A stretch of DNA of 64,000 nt from the NCBI GenBank assembly GCA_951394405.1, contig OX596340.1:434001-498000 (forward strand), read 5' to 3'. This DNA comes from Coprinellus micaceus. Lineage: Eukaryota; Basidiomycota; Agaricomycetes; Agaricales; Psathyrellaceae. Under the pieces are notes generated by a model. It had not been told where the DNA came from, made no database searches, and saw only the letters and a list, made by a program, of their open reading frames with translations. A program made the translations under genes and the position numbers. Below, one piece after another: positions 10,401 to 22,167 of the stretch. The stretch's first letter is position 1, and the number at the start of each line of letters is the position of its first letter.

Positions 10401-13400
10401 CTTGGACTGGCCAACCATCCCATTACTGACGATGAAGCGTTCATACATCGCTATGAACAGCTAACACATATCATTACAGGGGCTGCAGAAAAGGCCTTTG
10501 GACGCCTGAAGTCTTACAAACCGAGGAAGCCTCGCAAAGCTGTGAACGCCCAGATCGAAGATTTGTCTAAACGGCGCAATGAAGTTGGTGCTGTGATCCA
10601 CGCCGTGAAGACTCCCGAGGCAGCTAAACCTTCTAGGGTTACTGCACTGAAGAAATCACTCGAAAACCAGTACAGGCGCGTGGTCGATTCCTTTCCATCT
10701 TTCCTCGCTTTTCTCCAACATCGTCGGAAGGCCTTGAACAAGGAGGTGAATGCCGAGCGCAGGCGTGAGGAGATGCTGCGTGCGAAAAGGGCGGAAACAG
10801 GCCGAATATCCGACGTTTTGAAGGGTGCATCCTCGAAGAAACTCTTCCAGAACCCCTTTGTCCCATTCCCACGTATTGTGAACGACCTCGACGACCCGTC
10901 TCAGTTCGTTGCCGATCCTGAAAGGGTTAAGAGCACTACGAGGGAGTACTTTCGTCGCTTGTACGACAAATCAGGTGCTGTTGACATGCCTAAACCGTGG
11001 CTGACCACGCCGTCGGTCGTCGAGGTTAAAGAACGGGTTCAATCTGATCCTTTCCAGTGGCCCCAGCTCGCTGCCCTTTGCGATTTTCGGGCCATGCTTC
11101 GTAAAGGCAACCCCCGGCCGGCCCCTGGTCCTGATGGATGGGAGAAATGGGTTGTCAAGTCGTTGTCGGATGAGGCGCTGCAGCTCGTTCTTGATCTTCA
11201 TAATTATGAGGTCACGAACGCCCGTTTCCCTGGGGACATCAAGGATATGTGGCTAACTTCCTTTCACAAGAAGGGGCTGCAGACCGATCTCTCCAACTGG
11301 CGTGGCCTGATGCTGTCTAATTTTCTAGCAAACTCACCATTGACCAATGACGTGGCTCAACAACTGCCTTATCAAGTACGCCGCGAAGAAATCAATTCTT
11401 CCTGACACGCAGGTCGCTGCTCAGCCAGGTGTCCAAGCAAGAGACCTGATGAGCTTCTTAGCATCGGTCAAATGCTGGGCAAAACGGCATGGTAAGACGG
11501 TATATGCCATCAAGCGCGACCAGATGAAAGGCTTCGATCGCCTCCACCCTAGTGGATTTTATGACGCCATACATGCTTACGGTTTACCACAGGCCATAGT
11601 TGACCTAGATAAGGCCGCACAGACGGAGACTAGGTGTTTTATTCGAACCGCATACGGTTTAACTGATGCACTCACCATTTCAGCAAGGGGCCTCCGGGAT
11701 CAGAATCCCGGACCGGAGGTCTAGGTAGGTAGGGGTCTGGCTGGTCAGGTCTGGAGAATTTTGACCTTGCCCAAAAACAAATATTTGGGTGATCCAAAGG
11801 GTTGCTACACACTTGGATGGTGCAATTGTGTCCAAAAATGCATTTACTTGTGCTCATATAGCTGTAAATAGCTGTACATATGGCAAATGTACATGAATAC
11901 CACCAGGAAATTGTGGGGTGACAGACCATGATGACTGCTGACATGGGGCAGTCTTACTTTATAGCATGACTTGAGGACAGAACAAGCAACATAGTGTTTT
12001 TCTTTTGGCTTCATACAGAATACAGAACACTGAATTCACCTGCCCCAGGGTAGTAAGGGGGTGAATAGACAGAATGGGAGTGCCAAGACCGCAACTTGCC
12101 TTCCCGAATAGGGATATCACTCCCACGGGTAGGTAGGTAGGGGTCCTGCCATAGCTAAACCGAGAATTTCGACCTCTGGTCCGGAATTTTAATCCCGGAG
12201 GCCCCTTGCATTTCAGATGTCGCGAAACAGGGTGGTCCACTGTCACCGCTCAAGTCAACCTTCACGACAAGCTTAGGTCATCGGTATTTGGATGACCTCG
12301 TCGAACATCATCCTGACGCATTGGTTATATCCACAAAGTCACATCTGGCTGGTGACCCTCATACGCTCGATGATAAACTAACCACAACAGTGACAATGGT
12401 GGAAGCTACTGATGATTCGTATTTGCTAGGCTTGGGTCTCGCTGGCCTCAAGACGTTCACCCTCAAAATGGAGCGCTTTCAGTTTGCGTACGGTTGGGTG
12501 ACCAACTGGCCCAAGACGTCAGCTTTTGTTCTCAATCCTGACACAGCGCCTCTACCAGAGAAGATATTGTTCCCATCAGTGAGCACTAACCTTGGGGCCG
12601 ACCTGATGACGATGGTGGAGCACGAAGTGCCCCTCATTGTTGATAATATGGACTTCCTCCGAACAGCAATCGATGACCCAATCTCGCGCCATAACGAACT
12701 GAAGGAAATCATCGAGAATTTCCAGTTCCCATACACACTTGGACGCCCTCAGCTTACCCTTATCCGCAAGGTTGTCGCACAGAAGATTACATCGCGATGC
12801 CGTGCTTTGATCTCACTTCAGCCGCTGAAGCCCCAGGATGCGGAAGCACTTGATCGTGCTATAATCCTCAGGGTCCACCATCTCCTCGGATTTCCGTACC
12901 GCCCCTCAACGGAACTTGCAACACTGCCCATTTCCCTCCACGGCTTTGGTTTCCCGTCGCTGACTCGTATCAACGCAGGTATAGCAGTGAACGGCATCGT
13001 TCGCGATCTAAACCATCACATTCCCGCCTACAGAACCATGGCCCGTATTACGCTCGCCGAATGGACATGTGATAGGAATGGGTGTGTGGACCCGTTCAGC
13101 GAAGAAGGGATGAAGCGCGACTTCAATCTTCATTTCAAGTTGATACCCTCCGGATGGCTGATCGCCCACAAGGTGATGAAGGCTATCAGCCCTCATCTAC
13201 TACTCCGAAGAACTGATCAGTCAGCCATCCTGGCCGGTGAAGTCTCGATTTCGCATGTCCTCAATTTGTCTCATCACCATTCCCCACAGGAGCACGTTAA
13301 ACGTGAACTAACCGGACCCGGAATGCGGTCACTCCGTGCCAAGGGAATCCGGCAAATCAAAGACGTTGGATCATGGATTGAGGAGGGTGGCACAAGGTTG

Positions 13401-14831
13401 GTAATGCAGCGTCAAATCGAGCTCGACGGCTTGTGGTCAGAGGCGGCAAGGAGAAACTGGACCAAATTGGGCAAATTCATGCGGAAGGTTCGCTTAGAAA
13501 CCCTACTTAACGGGCCCGCTGACCTGGCGGTACCACCCCTGACGCGGCGCAGGCAGGCTGAGGGGTTCATTGCGGCTGCAGCGCAGATATGTGAATTCCA
13601 GCCCTCTCACATCGCAGGACCACGACAATGGGCATCAGATGGATCAATGATACCTGCATCGGCAAGCCTTCTCCAAGACAAGTCGGTCATCGGTGCTGCA
13701 ACTGGAGCCTCCGGATCACTGGCGCTTAAGCTCAAAGGGGGAAACATTTCCATCTTACACGGAGAGCTGGCTGGGCTGATAATTGCGCTTGTTTTAGGGA
13801 AGGCGTGCCCTGACCAGACTGCCGTGCGTGGCACTCTATGGACAGATCACCTCAACTCGGTCAGATTGATAGAAGATTACAAGTCGAGTATTCTCCAGGA
13901 GGCAAGGCTCCGCCATATCAATGGCAGATCTCTTTACAGGTGGATCGTACGGCTGCTGGACGAGCAAGATGAAACGATCCGGACAAACGTCGTTTACACG
14001 CCGGGCCACTCATCCCTGAAGACGTTGCCAGCGATGCTGAATGCAAATGCGGATCATCATGCATCGAAGTCGCAAGGCCTAACGGATAGGCTTTTATGCT
14101 TCCCGGGCGCTGACTTTGCCATGGATGACTTCACGCTTTACCGCAGAGGATACGGCTGGATCGAGTCAAATATCGCTAACTTTGTAGACGCAGTTTTAAT
14201 ATCCGAAAGCGCCAAGAACTTAGCAAGGAAGCCACGAATGGCAACCTTTGTGTACGACCCAACCCCGCCACCCGAATTTTCGTACGTCCGAGCAACATCC
14301 GCATATTCAGCGGCGGTTCAGCTATACGCGCGTTCGGGTCAGCTCCCAACGGTCGAACTAGACCGCTCTCGTGGTGCTAGAGAGTGCGATAGGTGCCTCT
14401 TTCAGTGTAACGTCAAAGGCGACGTTCACCATCTCTTCACCCACTGCGCGCGCTACAAGCAGTGGAGGGCCGACACAGCCTCCGAGCTCGTCAGGAAGAC
14501 TGGTCTGCTCATAAAGGATAAAGGCCTCTCATCTGAAGCTGAGATATCCCTCAGTCAAGCGGCTAAGAGTCTTCTTTTCGACGATGATGCAATCTGGCCA
14601 CTGAAATATACCCAATTCTATCTAGGTCTCCTGCCGTCGCTATCCAAGTGGATTAATGCGACAACCATGCCCTCTAGCGAAGTTATGAGGAGAAAACTCA
14701 AATCGCTTGTTTCCTGTGAATGGCACACTCAGTCGATTCGTTTAGCGGGGAGAATTTACGGGGATTATCAGCGGGAGAAGGCTATTTTGAATGGTTGTGA
14801 GAAAAGTGTACGATTAGGTTCGAACCGCTAA
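7437..14831 (+). pseudogene. LINE polyprotein (gag-like / endonuclease / RT / RNase H), disrupted
   Basis: The start ATG at 7437 opens a frame reaching 11405. Its N-terminal ~570 residues are Pro-rich then coiled-coil-like. A hydrophobic stretch (9387-9450) precedes the endonuclease, with GDLNA at 9940 and SDHRAV at 10197. RT begins with PGPDGW near 11123. After a frame change near 11340 come DQMKGFD (11518), QGGPLSP (12228) and the catalytic ATDDSYLL (12405). The MITE lies between the DQMKGFD and QGGPLSP motifs. RNase H follows with ASDGS (13632), HGELAGL, WTDH and NADHHAS, then a C-x2-C...H-x4-C motif near 14385-14450. The stop is at 14829-14831. All catalytic motifs remain visible; only the frameshift and the MITE break it. 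Confidence 0.85.
11684..12208. mobile_element. 525-bp hAT-like MITE inside the LINE RT
   Basis: It has terminal inverted repeats starting CAAGGGGCCTCCGGGAT at both ends, flanked by the exact 8-bp direct repeat CATTTCAG (11676-11683 and 12209-12216). An 8-bp duplication with a CAAGGGG-type terminus is characteristic of hAT transposons. There is no transposase, so it is non-autonomous. The left terminus is also an internal palindrome (CCTCCGGGAT with AATCCCGG and CCGGAGG). Removing the element and one CATTTCAG restores the RT frame exactly, which dates it after the LINE. Confidence 0.92.
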
Positions 14832-14997
14832 CTGGTGGCTTTTCCCCACAGGGGTTTTTGACGCACCCAGCTCTGGCGCCTTTGCGGAGTGTTTTTATTT
14901 ATTTATTTATACGTTTGTAGACCCCATCGAGGACTGCTGTTCAGCTGTGCCTTAGCCATTTTTTTGGCGTAGATGGGTGTATTATTGTAACTATTGT

Positions 14998-15252
14998 AAC
15001 AATAGGCAGTCCGTCAACGGTCGGCCCTCCAGTTCGAGGATGCGGGACCTTGAAAAGGTCGGAGAAGACGGGGGAATGCTTTGAGAGGACTGAGCGATGG
15101 ACTTTGAACTGTACGTTCTCCGCTTGGAGGATGATATTGCCATCGTCGAGCCAAACTTCCTCTGACTGCTTTATAACGCCGATATTTGTGTTTTCGTCGC
15201 CGTCGACATCTGACGCAGTCGCCTCACCATCGGTTCTGCGTCGTTTTGGCAT
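14998..15252 (-). pseudogene. BTB-2, 5' part (gene split by LINE)
   Basis: This N-terminal BTB fragment starts at 15252 (MPKRRRTDGEAT) with DDGNIILQAENVQFKVHRSVL and SPVFSDLFKVPHP. It is coherent to VDGLPIV and then runs into LINE tail repeats, so the frame ends at 14941 in non-family sequence. Joined conceptually to the fragment ending at 6940, GLPIV meets VLHDSPED, which matches the GCPVVELHDS of paralogues without a gap. The promoter motif is retained upstream, so this fragment may still be transcribed as a short BTB-half protein. Confidence 0.85.
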
Positions 15253-15453
15253 GGCAGCTGGTCGGTAGGTTCGGGTGAGTGTGAGGTTGGAAGGCAACGA
15301 GTAAGGACTTGGGAGATTGGCGAAGACGTGGTTCTGTATCTATACAGCGAGGGTAGAGACGGGCGATTGAGGATAACAAGCAAGCTGGCGGAGAGGAGAG
15401 TCGAAAAAATACGCGTAATACATCATTAGCTTAGTCAGGTTAGTGGATGACTT

Positions 15454-15481
15454 ACGCGTGACCGCGTTGGATGGGCGCTTA
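15454..15481 (-). promoter_or_regulatory. shared promoter motif, BTB-2
   Basis: The plus strand reads ACGCGTGACCGCG (15454-15466) then GGGCGCTTA (15473-15481), 221 bp upstream of the BTB-2 start. The order and orientation are the same as at the other paralogues. Confidence 0.6.
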
Positions 15482-15873
15482 AACTCAACACCAAGACTCA
15501 AAGCGGTTTCGAAGGGTATAGCAGGATGTTATTCGTGTGGATGGGCGACAGAGTGGCTGGTCAAATCGGGCTTCGAGGCCTTATTTCTGTCGAAGCTATT
15601 TGTGGTGGGTTTCACGTTCCCGGTCATCAGGGGAAGAGATTCAAATTACAATCGTTCGTCGTCAAACCTCGAGTATATCATAGTCAGGCGTATATTCCGA
15701 TGCGACCCGAGAGGGTATGATTGACGTTGAGATATGGATGAGGGCCTGGCTGCTTGTGCTAGTGCGATTCCTAAGTTCCCTCTACCCGCAAGGCAGAAGA
15801 GGTTTAAATGGACTTACAAGTTGGAGGTGACTACGCGCTGGATTCTGGAGGCTGAAACACCGGGGCTGACCAA

Positions 15874-17009
15874 CTACACCTCAAAGTCCTGCAAGTCGTC
15901 CCAGTCGCTGAGCTTGAAGTAGCTAGGTAAGTCGTTCCAGACACTGCGCCTCCAAGTGTCATGCGATTTTTGCACTTCACGCTTGCACGTTCCACACAAC
16001 CGTTCGAAGGGTTGCTTGAGGGCACCCCATCTCTGGACCAAGCCAAGCCAAGGAAGGAGCAGATTGGAAAGGTCAGTTGGGCCTCTGCCCGCGACCCTTA
16101 TCAGAGAGTTTGAGGCGGCTCTGCACTTTTCACCAGATGGACAGCCAGCACTGGCACTGATGTGTGCATTCCCCAGCCCCTGCCATTCACGAAGGAGCCG
16201 CTCTCGGCCGTAAATACAGCTTCGCATTGCATCAAATGGAATGGATGAGGCATCCTTGTGATACAAGAACTCTCCCTACACGTTTGTCGTGATTAGCCAG
16301 TCATGCTCAGGGGGGTATACACGACAGACTAACCAGGCTGACGCTTGTGGTGAGAAGGTACACCGCTGGGAGAACGGATTGTATGTTGCACTCAAGAGCC
16401 AAATTGATTGTGGCAATAATGGTCCCGGCAGAATCTACCACTTCTGGGTTGGAGTCTTTGAGAAGTGGCAAGAAGTTGAGGTATTCGTCAGGGTTGACTT
16501 TGTCGAAATCGTCCAACGTTGTAGTGAACTCGCGCTTCAAGCACCTCAACCCATCGTTTCGGAGATGATCAATTTCGTATTTCTTTCCGAGGCGAATCGT
16601 CGCTCTCATGGCGCCAAAGTGCAATACCCCGTCAGAACCGAGCATGTCCCTGCATAAAATCAATGCTGAGCGGAAGTCCGACTCACCCAGGTACTACTCA
16701 CGTTTTGCCGTAGAGGGCCGAAAGCATGTATGCAACATCGGAGGTATCATCATGGAGTTGCACTTCTGGGCAGTCGTTGACTGTAGGCCCGTGGTTCGGT
16801 TGAGGGACTTTGAACAAGTCCGCAAAGACGGGTGAATGGCTGGCGAGAACACCTCGATGAACCTTGAATTGAGTGTTCCTAGCTTGAAGGATTATGTTCC
16901 CGTCATCGAACCAGACCTCTCCCAATTGGATTGTCGGCTTTTCAGGTTCGTCTTTGAGGCCTTGGGGTTCGTCCGTCATATCATCCTCCGTTCTTTGACG
17001 TTTGGGCAT
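15874..17009 (-). CDS. BTB/POZ domain protein (BTB-3)
   Basis: Three exons. It starts MPKRQRTEDD at 17009, with DDGNIILQARNTQFKVHRGVL and SPVFADLFKVPQP for the BTB N-half, ending near ALYGK at about 16698. Exon 2 carries ATIRLGKKYEIDHLRNDGL and ECNIQSVLPAVYLL. Exon 3 carries IPFDAMRSCIYGRERLL, then GCPSGEKC, LCGTC, a His and LPSYFKLSDWDDLQDFEV. It has the full set of family landmarks and no visible lesion. Upstream at 17212-17222 there is CATCCGCGTGA, but the GGGCGCTTA partner is degenerate (TGGCCTAAA). It is likely a BTB-type adaptor or transcription-linked protein in the nucleus; target unknown. Confidence 0.85.
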
Positions 17010-17627
17010 TGGCGTTGCTGAGAGCTGGCGGATGGAGGTCTTGCGGTCCAGGAACCCCCAGGCTTAAGCTCGCCAGGACAGCCGTAAAGGACGAAGCTGA
17101 ACAAGGACTCAGGGCGCAGAGTGAAAGGGATCGTGGTCGAAACTTGAAAAAGGGACGACACCGCCGAACGAAAGTACTTGAGCCCCTATTCTCACGCCAG
17201 TTGGTGCATGACATCCGCGTGACCACATCTGGCCTAAAATACCGACTCCTGGAAATGGCCGCGAGCGATAACGATTTGTTTGGTATGATACAATTCAGCA
17301 TTGAGTATGTATCACATATCGATGGATGAGGTTTAATACAAGGACTACCGCAAGAATGCACGAAGGGGGGCATTCGCAGGATAGGTTCAAATCACCCCAC
17401 TCCATTGTACGCTTGGGGCCACTCTTACACGCGTGGGGTGTGGTGTTACAGGGCGGAGGCCCGGCCGCCTAAATAAGGCAAAGCATCCTGACGGTCGGGC
17501 GTTGTTCTGCGCAAAAAATGGGGCTGCGCTAAAGCCATTACTATGATTACTAGGAGTTACGTTCGTAACACACAAACAGCTACAGATCTCTGCAATATAC
17601 CGCCGGGGAAAGGGCAAGGCGCGGGGT

Positions 17628-18743
17628 TTATGCCTCAAAATCCTTCAAGTCCTCCCAACCTGGGAGTTTAAAGTAACTTGGAAGGACCGCCCAAAGTGTC
17701 GCTCTCTCTTTCTCGTGTGCCTTCTCAAGTTCTGTTCGACAATGCTCGCAAAGACCTTGTAATAGCTCACGAACAGCTTTCCAGGATCGAATCAAGCCCG
17801 CCCACGGCCAGAGGGTTGCTGCAAGGTCTGGCGGAGCCATGCGCAAGGCTTTTGAGAGTGGTCGTGATGCGGCCTTGCATTGAGCCTTCGCAGTACATTT
17901 TTCGCAAGGGAGTGTGTCGTTTGACCGACCTATCCAAGCGTGAAGTAACTTCTCCCGACCGTAAATGCATCTCCGGAGCGCGGCGTATGGGATGCATAGT
18001 TCATCGGAGTGGAAGAGCATATTTTCCTGTGCGATCGGGTCAGTCACTCAATCGGAAAGGGACGGGAAAGGCGACCACACCAAGTCGTAGCCTGCTGTTT
18101 CCAGATAGAGGGTTGGTAAGATCGTTTGAATACCACATTCATGGGCCACATTAATCACGGCAAAGGGAAACTGGTGGCCAACTAGGTGGGGTTCGGAGCC
18201 TAGATGTTCATATGTACTGATATCGAGTTTCCCATGTTCCTCCATAATAGAAGGGAACTGTCGTTTCAAGCGCCTTAAACCCTCTTCCTTAAGATGGGGT
18301 ATATCATATTTTCGTCCAAGCCGTATCATAGCTGCCACCGCACAGATACCGAGCACTCCGTCCGTGTTCATGAACTCTCTGAGCCATCGAGTTAGTTCTC
18401 TGTCGCGCACCTGCCGACGTGGGACGTACTGATCACCATACAGCGCCAGGAAAAAATCCTCAACATCAGTGGAAGAATCGTGTAGCTCGACCACGGAGCA
18501 TCCTTCGACAGTGGGCTCGTTCGGGGGATGCGGTATCCGGAAGAGATCGGCAAACACGGGTGAATGCCTTGACAGGACTCCACGGTGGACCTTGAACTGA
18601 GTGTTCCCAGCCTGGAGAACGATGCTTCCATCGTCAAACCAAAGGTCTTCACAACGCTTCGGCGCCAGGGCGGATGGTTCAGCTCCTCCCTCTTGCAAAC
18701 CTAGGGCTGTTGCATCGTCGTTTGTCCTTTGGTGCTCAGGCAT
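17628..18743 (-). CDS. BTB/POZ domain protein (BTB-4)
   Basis: The start at 18743 (MPEHQRTNDD) was chosen over an upstream in-frame ATG (18827) because it aligns with the paralogues. The BTB half reads DDGSIVLQAGNTQFKVHRGVL. The equivalent of intron 1 (18429-18379, GTACGT to CTCAG, with an AACTAAC branch-like site) is 51 nt, in frame and free of stops, so retention would add 17 residues. Exon 2 has AAMIRLGRKYDIPHLKEEGL. A 54-nt intron then leads to the last exon with CEKCTAKAQC, LCEHC, a His and LPSYFKLPGWEDLKDFEA. No clear GGGCGCTTA motif is found upstream, unlike most paralogues. Confidence 0.83.
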
Positions 18744-19199
18744 TTGGAGATCCTGACTGGTTTCTGGACGCCGTTGCCTCTGGGAGATGCACGAGGATGT
18801 CGAGTTCCAGCAGTGAGTTGACGACAAGGTGGCGATAAGGCAAAAGAAGGGACATCGATCAAAAGTCTGATGATCTTGACAGATTAGCAGTCACGCTAAT
18901 GTCACGACTCCCCGCCGCCCATTCTAGTTGCCATTGGAATTTGGGTGCTCAGGCTGGCGTTCCGACAGACCCCCGAAGTTTTATTTTCGTGCCTACGGTC
19001 AATGCTCAAAGCCAACTCAAAACCTCGGCCACACAGGGGCTTAAAGTTCCCACTGCGTACAAACCTCCAGGAACAGCGTCGCATGAAAGTGGGTGACCGG
19101 AAGGCTACACCCGACGGTGGGGCGTATCTAACGTAAAATACGCGTCGGCAACAACGGCTCTGACAATGGTCAATCGTGAAGGAAACATCAGGATCTACA
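18744..19199. other. intergenic between BTB-5 and BTB-4
   Basis: This is the spacer of the tandem array and holds the BTB-4 promoter and the BTB-5 3' flank. Short open frames are present but none resembles a protein. A weak GGGCG-containing segment near 19118 may be a decayed copy of the array's promoter motif. Confidence 0.4.
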
Positions 19200-20357
19200 C
19201 TAGACGTCCTTCAAGTCATCCCAGCTCCGAAGCTTAAAGTACTCTGGCAGGCTGGTCCATGTCGCTTCCCGTTCTTTATCGTGCACTTCCTTTGCTTCTC
19301 GTATACATTCTACACAGAGAGATTCCAAAGAATCCTCCCATATTTCCGCAAAGGTGTCCCATGGCAGGAGAAGAGAGGCGAGATCGGCAGCAGGTTGCTT
19401 CAAACCTTCGAGAAGAGATGTGGCGCCCCGCTTGCACTCGGCCTTCGAGAGGCATTTTTCGCTCTGACCGATCACATGGGTGCGGTCTCTCCACACGTTC
19501 AACAGCTTGTCTCGACCACAAATACAGCTCCGCAGGGCCTTGGGAGGTAATTGTGCGTGAGGGTGGAGCAAGTTTTCCTAAGAGGGTTTTCGTTCAAATA
19601 AGCGACATTCATGAGGGGCACTGTCAAGTAAGCATACCAAGGCGAATCTCGTCGTCTGGAGGTAAAGTGCAGGCAGAATACTTTGGATGTGACACTCGTG
19701 CGCCAGCTTGATTATTCCGAGAACGACGGAGAAATCCTCCGAGACGTTGGTCTCGTCTTCGGTCTCGCCCCCTGTCTCGTTTTCACCAGATTCGTCCTGA
19801 GCTAGTTCAAACGTGTCTATGTGAGTGTACGCTCGATGGTCGAGGTCATCGTTCTCTTCCAAAGTGGTCGGGTATTCTCGCTTTAGTCGTCGCATTCCTT
19901 CGGCGTTGAGATGCGGAATCTCATATTTCCTACCAATTCGGATCATCGCTGTGACAACCGAAATATGGAGGCTCACGTCCGAGTTGAGGTAATCTCTGGA
20001 TATAGGGCCAGATCAGTTCAGTTGGATCAAGTGTTCGATGTTCAGCACTCACCCAAGGCCATAGAGCGCCTTCAGCACGTATTTGACATCGACCGGGGAG
20101 TCCTGAAGCTCCACCACTGGACATCCATCGACAGTAGGTTCGCTCGGGGGCTGCGGAATCTGGAAGAGGTCGGAGAAGATGGGGGAATGCTTTGCAAGAA
20201 CTCCGCGGTGGACTTTGAACTGCATGTCTCTAGTTTGAAGGATGACGTTCCCATCGTCAAACCAAACCTCTTCTGAGCGCTTCAGTGGGGTAACGGGTAC
20301 TCCATCTGGTTGTTCCGATGCGTCTGCACCATCGTCAACTCTTCGACGTTTAGGCAT
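19200..20357 (-). CDS. BTB/POZ domain protein (BTB-5)
   Basis: Three exons, start MPKRRRVDDGAD at 20357. The BTB N-half has DDGNVILQTRDMQFKVHRGVL and SPIFSDLFQIPQP and ends at ALYGLG. Exon 2 has AMIRIGRKYEIPHLNAEGM and then an acidic insertion (ESGENETGGETEDE) absent from paralogues, followed by ECHIQSILPALYLQ. Exon 3 has ALRSCICGRDKLL, EKCLSKAEC, LCVEC, a His and LPEYFKLRSWDDLKDV. The tail is slightly shorter than in siblings. The promoter motif at 20557-20565 supports common control with the other BTB genes. Confidence 0.85.
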
Positions 20358-20524
20358 TTGCAATAGTATTGATCCTCAGTGGGGCGTCGCTTTCAGAGGG
20401 GGAGCGAGGGAGAGTCGGGCGGTCCAAACGCCCAAGTCGACGCAAGTAGATGGTGGATGAGACAAGAGAGGAAGACGCGTCCTCTGCCAGTTGGCAGTGG
20501 CAGTGGCAGTCATATTTCTCACGC

Positions 20525-20565
20525 AACTTCCGCGTGACCGTGACCATAACCCCACCGGGCGCTTA
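20525..20565 (-). promoter_or_regulatory. shared promoter motif, BTB-5
   Basis: The plus strand reads ACTTCCGCGTGACCG then GGGCGCTTA (20557-20565), 200 bp upstream of the BTB-5 start. Confidence 0.6.
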
Positions 20566-20735
20566 TTTCGAGAAACGACACAGCGCCAGCCGGGTTGGGT
20601 GAAAAGGGATGACGGGCCGTTACAGGCCTCCGGCGAATTCCTTTTGGCCACACAGGCAATTTCAATAAAAGATTCTTGGTAGGGTTAAGCTCGGCGTGTA
20701 CATAGCTAGAACGAGGCATCTTGAGGCTGGGCTCT

Positions 20736-21891
20736 CTATACTTGGAAATCCTTCAATTCTCCCCACCCGGGAAGCTTGAAGTAACCCGGTAAACTGTTCC
20801 AGACTTCCTTCCTTATCTCATTGTGCGACTCCTGCGCCTTTGTCAAACACGCCCTGCACAACCGCATACGGTCCATGGCTGCTTTGCTTGTCCGAGTCGA
20901 CGCCCCCGTCAACATCTTCTCCACACCTTCCGAACAGTCTGTCCATGTCTGCAAGGCCAGCAAGGATTGCGGAGCACCCCTCCCCCACTGTGCCTGGATG
21001 AGTTCTGAAAATATAACGCAGTTCTGCTTGGTAGGGCACTCGTCCCATGAGGTAAAGCCGGAGACGAGGCCTTTCCTTGCGCTGAAGAGTTCATCGCGGC
21101 CGGAGAGGATATTGCGGAGCGCGTCGAACGGAATTGGGGTTCGCTCGGGGCGGTAGAGAAGGTCATCCTGTGGTCGTTCGGGTTCAGGGTCCCAAAAAAT
21201 GCAAGAAATCTGAATCGAACACACCAGATTATAGGAGGTGGCGAGGAGGTACAGGGTAGGCAGTATTGACTGGATATTGCTCTCGTGAGCAAGGTTGATG
21301 ATGTCGACAATGGGATCGAGGCCTTCCTGGGTTGGTGGGAACGTGAAATTGGTATAATCATCTTGTGGAAGCCTGTCGTACTCCTCGAGGGTCGTAGGGA
21401 ACTCTCGCCTGAGTCGTGCTAGACCTTCGTCTCTGAGGTAAGCAATTTCGTATTTCCTACCCAGCCGGATCATGGGCGCCAAAGCACTGAGGTATGGTTT
21501 GTCCATGGTACCCACATGTGATCTGAGGGTGACGAGTGGTTCACAGAGGCGTTAGGTATCGGGGGGCCCCTTGTCGCGAGCAAATAAAAACTCACGCGTC
21601 GCCGTACAGCGCCAGCAGCGCATGCTCCAAGTCCTCAGCAGCATCATGCAGCTCCACAACAGGGCACCCGTCGACAGTTGGCTCCCCAGGAGGATGTGGC
21701 ATCTGGAAGAGGTCGGCAAACACCGGTGACTGCTTTGCGAGCACCCCTCGGTGAACCTTGCACTGCAGGTTTCCAGCTTGGAGGACGATGTTGCCGTCGT
21801 CGAACCACACTTTCTTCGATCGGCTAGGGCTGGTGTCCATAGGGGTATCCTCCTGTGCGGCGGGTTCCTCGGTTCTTCTTCGCTTGGGCAT
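20736..21891 (-). CDS. BTB/POZ domain protein (BTB-6)
   Basis: Start MPKRRRTEEP at 21891. The BTB N-half reads DDGNIVLQAGNLQCKVHRGVL and SPVFADLFQMPHP. Exon 2 has APMIRLGRKYEIAYLRDEGL and ESNIQSILPTLYLL. The second intron (GTGTGT to CCACAG, near 21229-21173) is 57 nt, in frame and stop-free, so both spliced and unspliced forms are open. The last exon has IPFDALRNILSGRDELF, ECPTKQNC, LCRAC, a His and LPGYFKLPGWGELKDFQV. It is the most upstream member of the tandem minus-strand array. Confidence 0.85.
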
Positions 21892-22167
21892 GATGGGTGG
21901 TTCTGTACGTGGGGCGGCTAGAGGGCTCTAGAAGGTTGGATTGGCGCTACAATTCCGCCAAAATCGCGTTTCGGTCGGGCTTGGGGCTTTTGGGGTTCGA
22001 GATTGCGGTGTGGGCCACAAAAAGGCGGGAGGATGTTCGATACGAGTAGATATAGATAATATGGGCGAGTAAATGAGGTATGACTCTGAGCGGGATCCGG
22101 AAATGAGACGTCGAGAGCTATCGACTGCTATCAAGAGGAAATGAGGTGGCAATCACGTTGCACGTGA

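Larger units (their letters stand above)
6970..14998 (+). mobile_element. LINE (APE-type non-LTR retrotransposon with RNase H)
   Basis: An almost complete non-LTR element on the plus strand inserted into minus-strand BTB-2. It has a 5' leader of ~470 bp, a gag-like coiled-coil region, an apurinic/apyrimidinic-type endonuclease, reverse transcriptase, RNase H and a terminal Cys/His motif. A 3' UTR follows with TTTATTTATTTAT and a tail of TATTGTAAC repeats near 14982-14998. There are no long terminal repeats. The element is damaged by a 7-bp insertion near 11340 and by a 525-bp MITE at 11684-12208, so it is unlikely to be autonomous. Its boundaries are defined by the point at which BTB-2 coding sequence stops and resumes. 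Confidence 0.88.
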
